Source: Aerococcus loyolae (GTDB lineage: Bacteria; Bacillota; Bacilli; Lactobacillales; Aerococcaceae). Taken from it: a stretch of DNA of 64,000 bases. Positions 62,706-64,000 of the stretch are shown one piece after another. A program made the translations under genes and the position numbers. The stretch spans positions 1,302,001 through 1,366,000 of the forward strand of contig NZ_CP126958.1 of NCBI RefSeq assembly GCF_002871915.2. The letters run 5' to 3'. Position 1 is the first letter of the stretch; every line of letters begins with the position of its first letter. Under the pieces are notes generated by a model. The model had not been told where the DNA came from. It did not search any database and saw only the letters and a list, made by a program, of their open reading frames with translations.

Positions 62706-64000
62706 CTAGATCATACAGGATTCACATTCCGAGTCGCCATTGCAGGAGGGACGGTCGGGAGACGTTGGACCTGGAGAGAGCAGTTCATCACTTTCTAAAT
62801 GTTCACTACCTTCTAAAACATCTTGACGGACGCGAACATAGTAAATGGTGGAACAGCCCTTGCTATAGGCATAGATATAGGCCCGGTTCAAATCGCGGGT
62901 GGTCGCTTCCGAAGACATGAAGAGGGTTAAGGAGATAGCTTGGTCCACATGCTTTTGGGCAGCGGCCACAATATCGATGATGGCTTGAGGACCGACTTCA
63001 TAGGCTCCCCGTTGATAATAAGCATAGTTGTCATTATCAATTTGATAAGCAGGAACATAAACCCGACCTAATTTGCCTTCTTTACGGGTTTCTACTGGTG
63101 AAACTACTGGTTGCAAGCTCGGTGTACATGAAGACAGGTAGGAAATCGACCCCGTTGGAGCAACTGCTAGCAAGTGGGCGTTAGCGATACCGTCTTCTTG
63201 AATGGCCTTAGCGAGGGCTTGCCAGTCCTCTTGACTTGGTAATTGTAAACCGTAATCTTGGAGTAATTGACGGACTCTTTCTGTCTTAGGCTGTACCCTT
63301 GATTCAGTATATTTCTTGAAGTAAGAACCATCCGCATATTCCGATTCAGCAAAGCCGGCAAAAGGCCCATGTTGTTTCACTAAGTCGTGTGAGGCTTTAA
63401 AGGCATGGTAGGCCAGTGCATAGAAGAACATGTCGGTAAAGTCTACGGCCTCTTCTGAGTCATAATAAATATGGTTGGTGGCTAAGAAACCATGTAAGTT
63501 CATAGCCCCTAGTCCAACAGCATGGTTGGCTTGGTTGCCCTTCTTAATCGATGGTGCAGACTCTAGGTCAGACTTTCTCGAAATACGGTCCAGAGCTTGG
63601 ATGGCATGGTTGACTAAGTGGCCGAAGTCTGGGGCTTGATCCATAGCTTTAGCGATATTGAGCGAACCTAGGTTACAACAAATGTCTTCCCCGATAGTGC
63701 GGAAAGAAAGGTCTTCATTATAGCTGGAAGGAGTAGATACTTGGGTAATTTCTGAACATAAGTTGGACATCACAATCCGTCCTTTTTTCTTATGGGGATT
63801 GCGGCGGTTTACCGTATCTTCAAACATTAAATAAGGGTAACCTGATTCAAAATGCAGTTCCGCAATGACTTGGAAAAGTTTTCTTGCCGAAATAAAGTCC
63901 TTATGGATGGCTGGATTAGCCAATAACTCGTCATATTTTTCGGTAATGGAAATATCCGACATGGCCTTGCCGTATACTTTTTTAATGTCGTAAGGTGAAA
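62706..64000 (-). CDS. nrdE: Class Ib ribonucleotide reductase large subunit, C-terminal part (cut by window edge)
   Basis: About 431 residues are visible out of roughly 720; the frame stays open to the last base (SPYDIKKVYGKAMSDI), so the gene starts outside the window. It reduces ribonucleoside diphosphates to deoxy forms with NrdF and NrdH. Seen: RIVMSNLCSEITQVS (active-site Cys region), ICCNLGSLNIAK, the VGLGAMNLHGFLA segment, LLAVAPTGSISYLSSCTPSLQP, and the C-terminal swinging cysteine pair CESCMI that receives electrons from NrdH glutaredoxin. No nrdF, nrdI or nrdH downstream; they may be on the other side. Confidence 0.95.
   Translation of the reverse strand, partial: SPYDIKKVYGKAMSDISITEKYDELLANPAIHKDFISARKLFQVIAELHFESGYPYLMFEDTVNRRNPHKKKGRIVMSNLCSEITQVSTPSSYNEDLSFRTIGEDICCNLGSLNIAKAMDQAPDFGHLVNHAIQALDRISRKSDLESAPSIKKGNQANHAVGLGAMNLHGFLATNHIYYDSEEAVDFTDMFFYALAYHAFKASHDLVKQHGPFAGFAESEYADGSYFKKYTESRVQPKTERVRQLLQDYGLQLPSQEDWQALAKAIQEDGIANAHLLAVAPTGSISYLSSCTPSLQPVVSPVETRKEGKLGRVYVPAYQIDNDNYAYYQRGAYEVGPQAIIDIVAAAQKHVDQAISLTLFMSSEATTRDLNRAYIYAYSKGCSTIYYVRVRQDVLEGSEHLESDELLSPGPTSPDRPSCNGDSECESCMI

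Noticed and set aside
1..64000. CRISPR arrays, tRNA or rRNA genes, prophage or restriction systems
   Set aside because: None of the expected repeats, cloverleaf-like sequences or protein families was seen; the only defence-related trace is the Abi_2 fragment.

Overview
The window looks like a chromosomal segment of a low-to-moderate GC Lactobacillales bacterium, most likely Aerococcus. This is inferred from gene content: a mevalonate-pathway operon, a fused GshAB glutathione synthetase, a pyruvate oxidase of the type known from Aerococcus viridans, a T-box leader, class Ib ribonucleotide reductase, and an accessory Sec / serine-rich adhesin locus. No rRNA, tRNA or CRISPR array was seen. Species could not be fixed without a search.

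Layout. 0-2 kb: a membrane-attached nuclease with a calcium-binding-like tail, a DUF4177 protein, and what looks like an orphan abiF-type structured RNA followed by only the first 30 codons of an Abi_2 gene. 2-11 kb: guaA (minus), the mvk-mvaD-mvaK2-fni isoprenoid operon, cysK-cysE, a patatin-like lipase, and a convergent EamA transporter. 12.4-33.6 kb: a 21-kb minus-strand accessory secretion island: a giant serine-rich repeat adhesin, then gtfA, gtfB, gtf3, secY2, asp1, asp2, asp3, secA2 and a small Asp4-like membrane protein. The glycosyltransferases modify the adhesin in the cytoplasm, Asp1-3 and SecA2 hand it to SecY2, and an LPQTG tail would anchor it to the wall. In this sequence the adhesin reading frame is interrupted by a single in-frame TAA, so the secretion signal and binding region are separated from the repeats and wall anchor.

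34-41.5 kb: an M20 amidohydrolase and MetQ lipoprotein behind a methionine-type T-box, a tiny LPXTG protein, a LexA-controlled Y-family polymerase, an FMN reductase, a DUF975 membrane protein and a two-gene ThrE-type exporter. 41.5-48.7 kb: two identical 1,750-bp IS1182-like elements in inverted orientation bracket the pdxT-pdxS / pdxR vitamin B6 genes and a GNAT acetyltransferase. 48.7-53.9 kb: a small oxidoreductase operon and a complete carbohydrate ABC importer (ATPase, two permeases, lipoprotein). 53.9-64 kb: a candidate small structured RNA with its own promoter and terminator, gshAB, a nucleotidyltransferase-like protein, pyruvate oxidase with a possible CcpA site, an ECF S component, a second FMN reductase, a tandem pair of phosphoglycerate mutases (the first lacking the catalytic glutamate), and the C-terminal part of nrdE running off the right edge.

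The most interesting points are the broken adhesin, a Gtf3 carrying a second copy of the GtfB C-terminal domain, the orphan abiF-like RNA, the IS leader that appears to block read-through expression, the candidate sRNA at 54.15-54.29 kb, the 80-residue LPXTG protein, and the mutase paralogue without its catalytic acid. All family assignments were made by reading motifs; none has been checked by database search.
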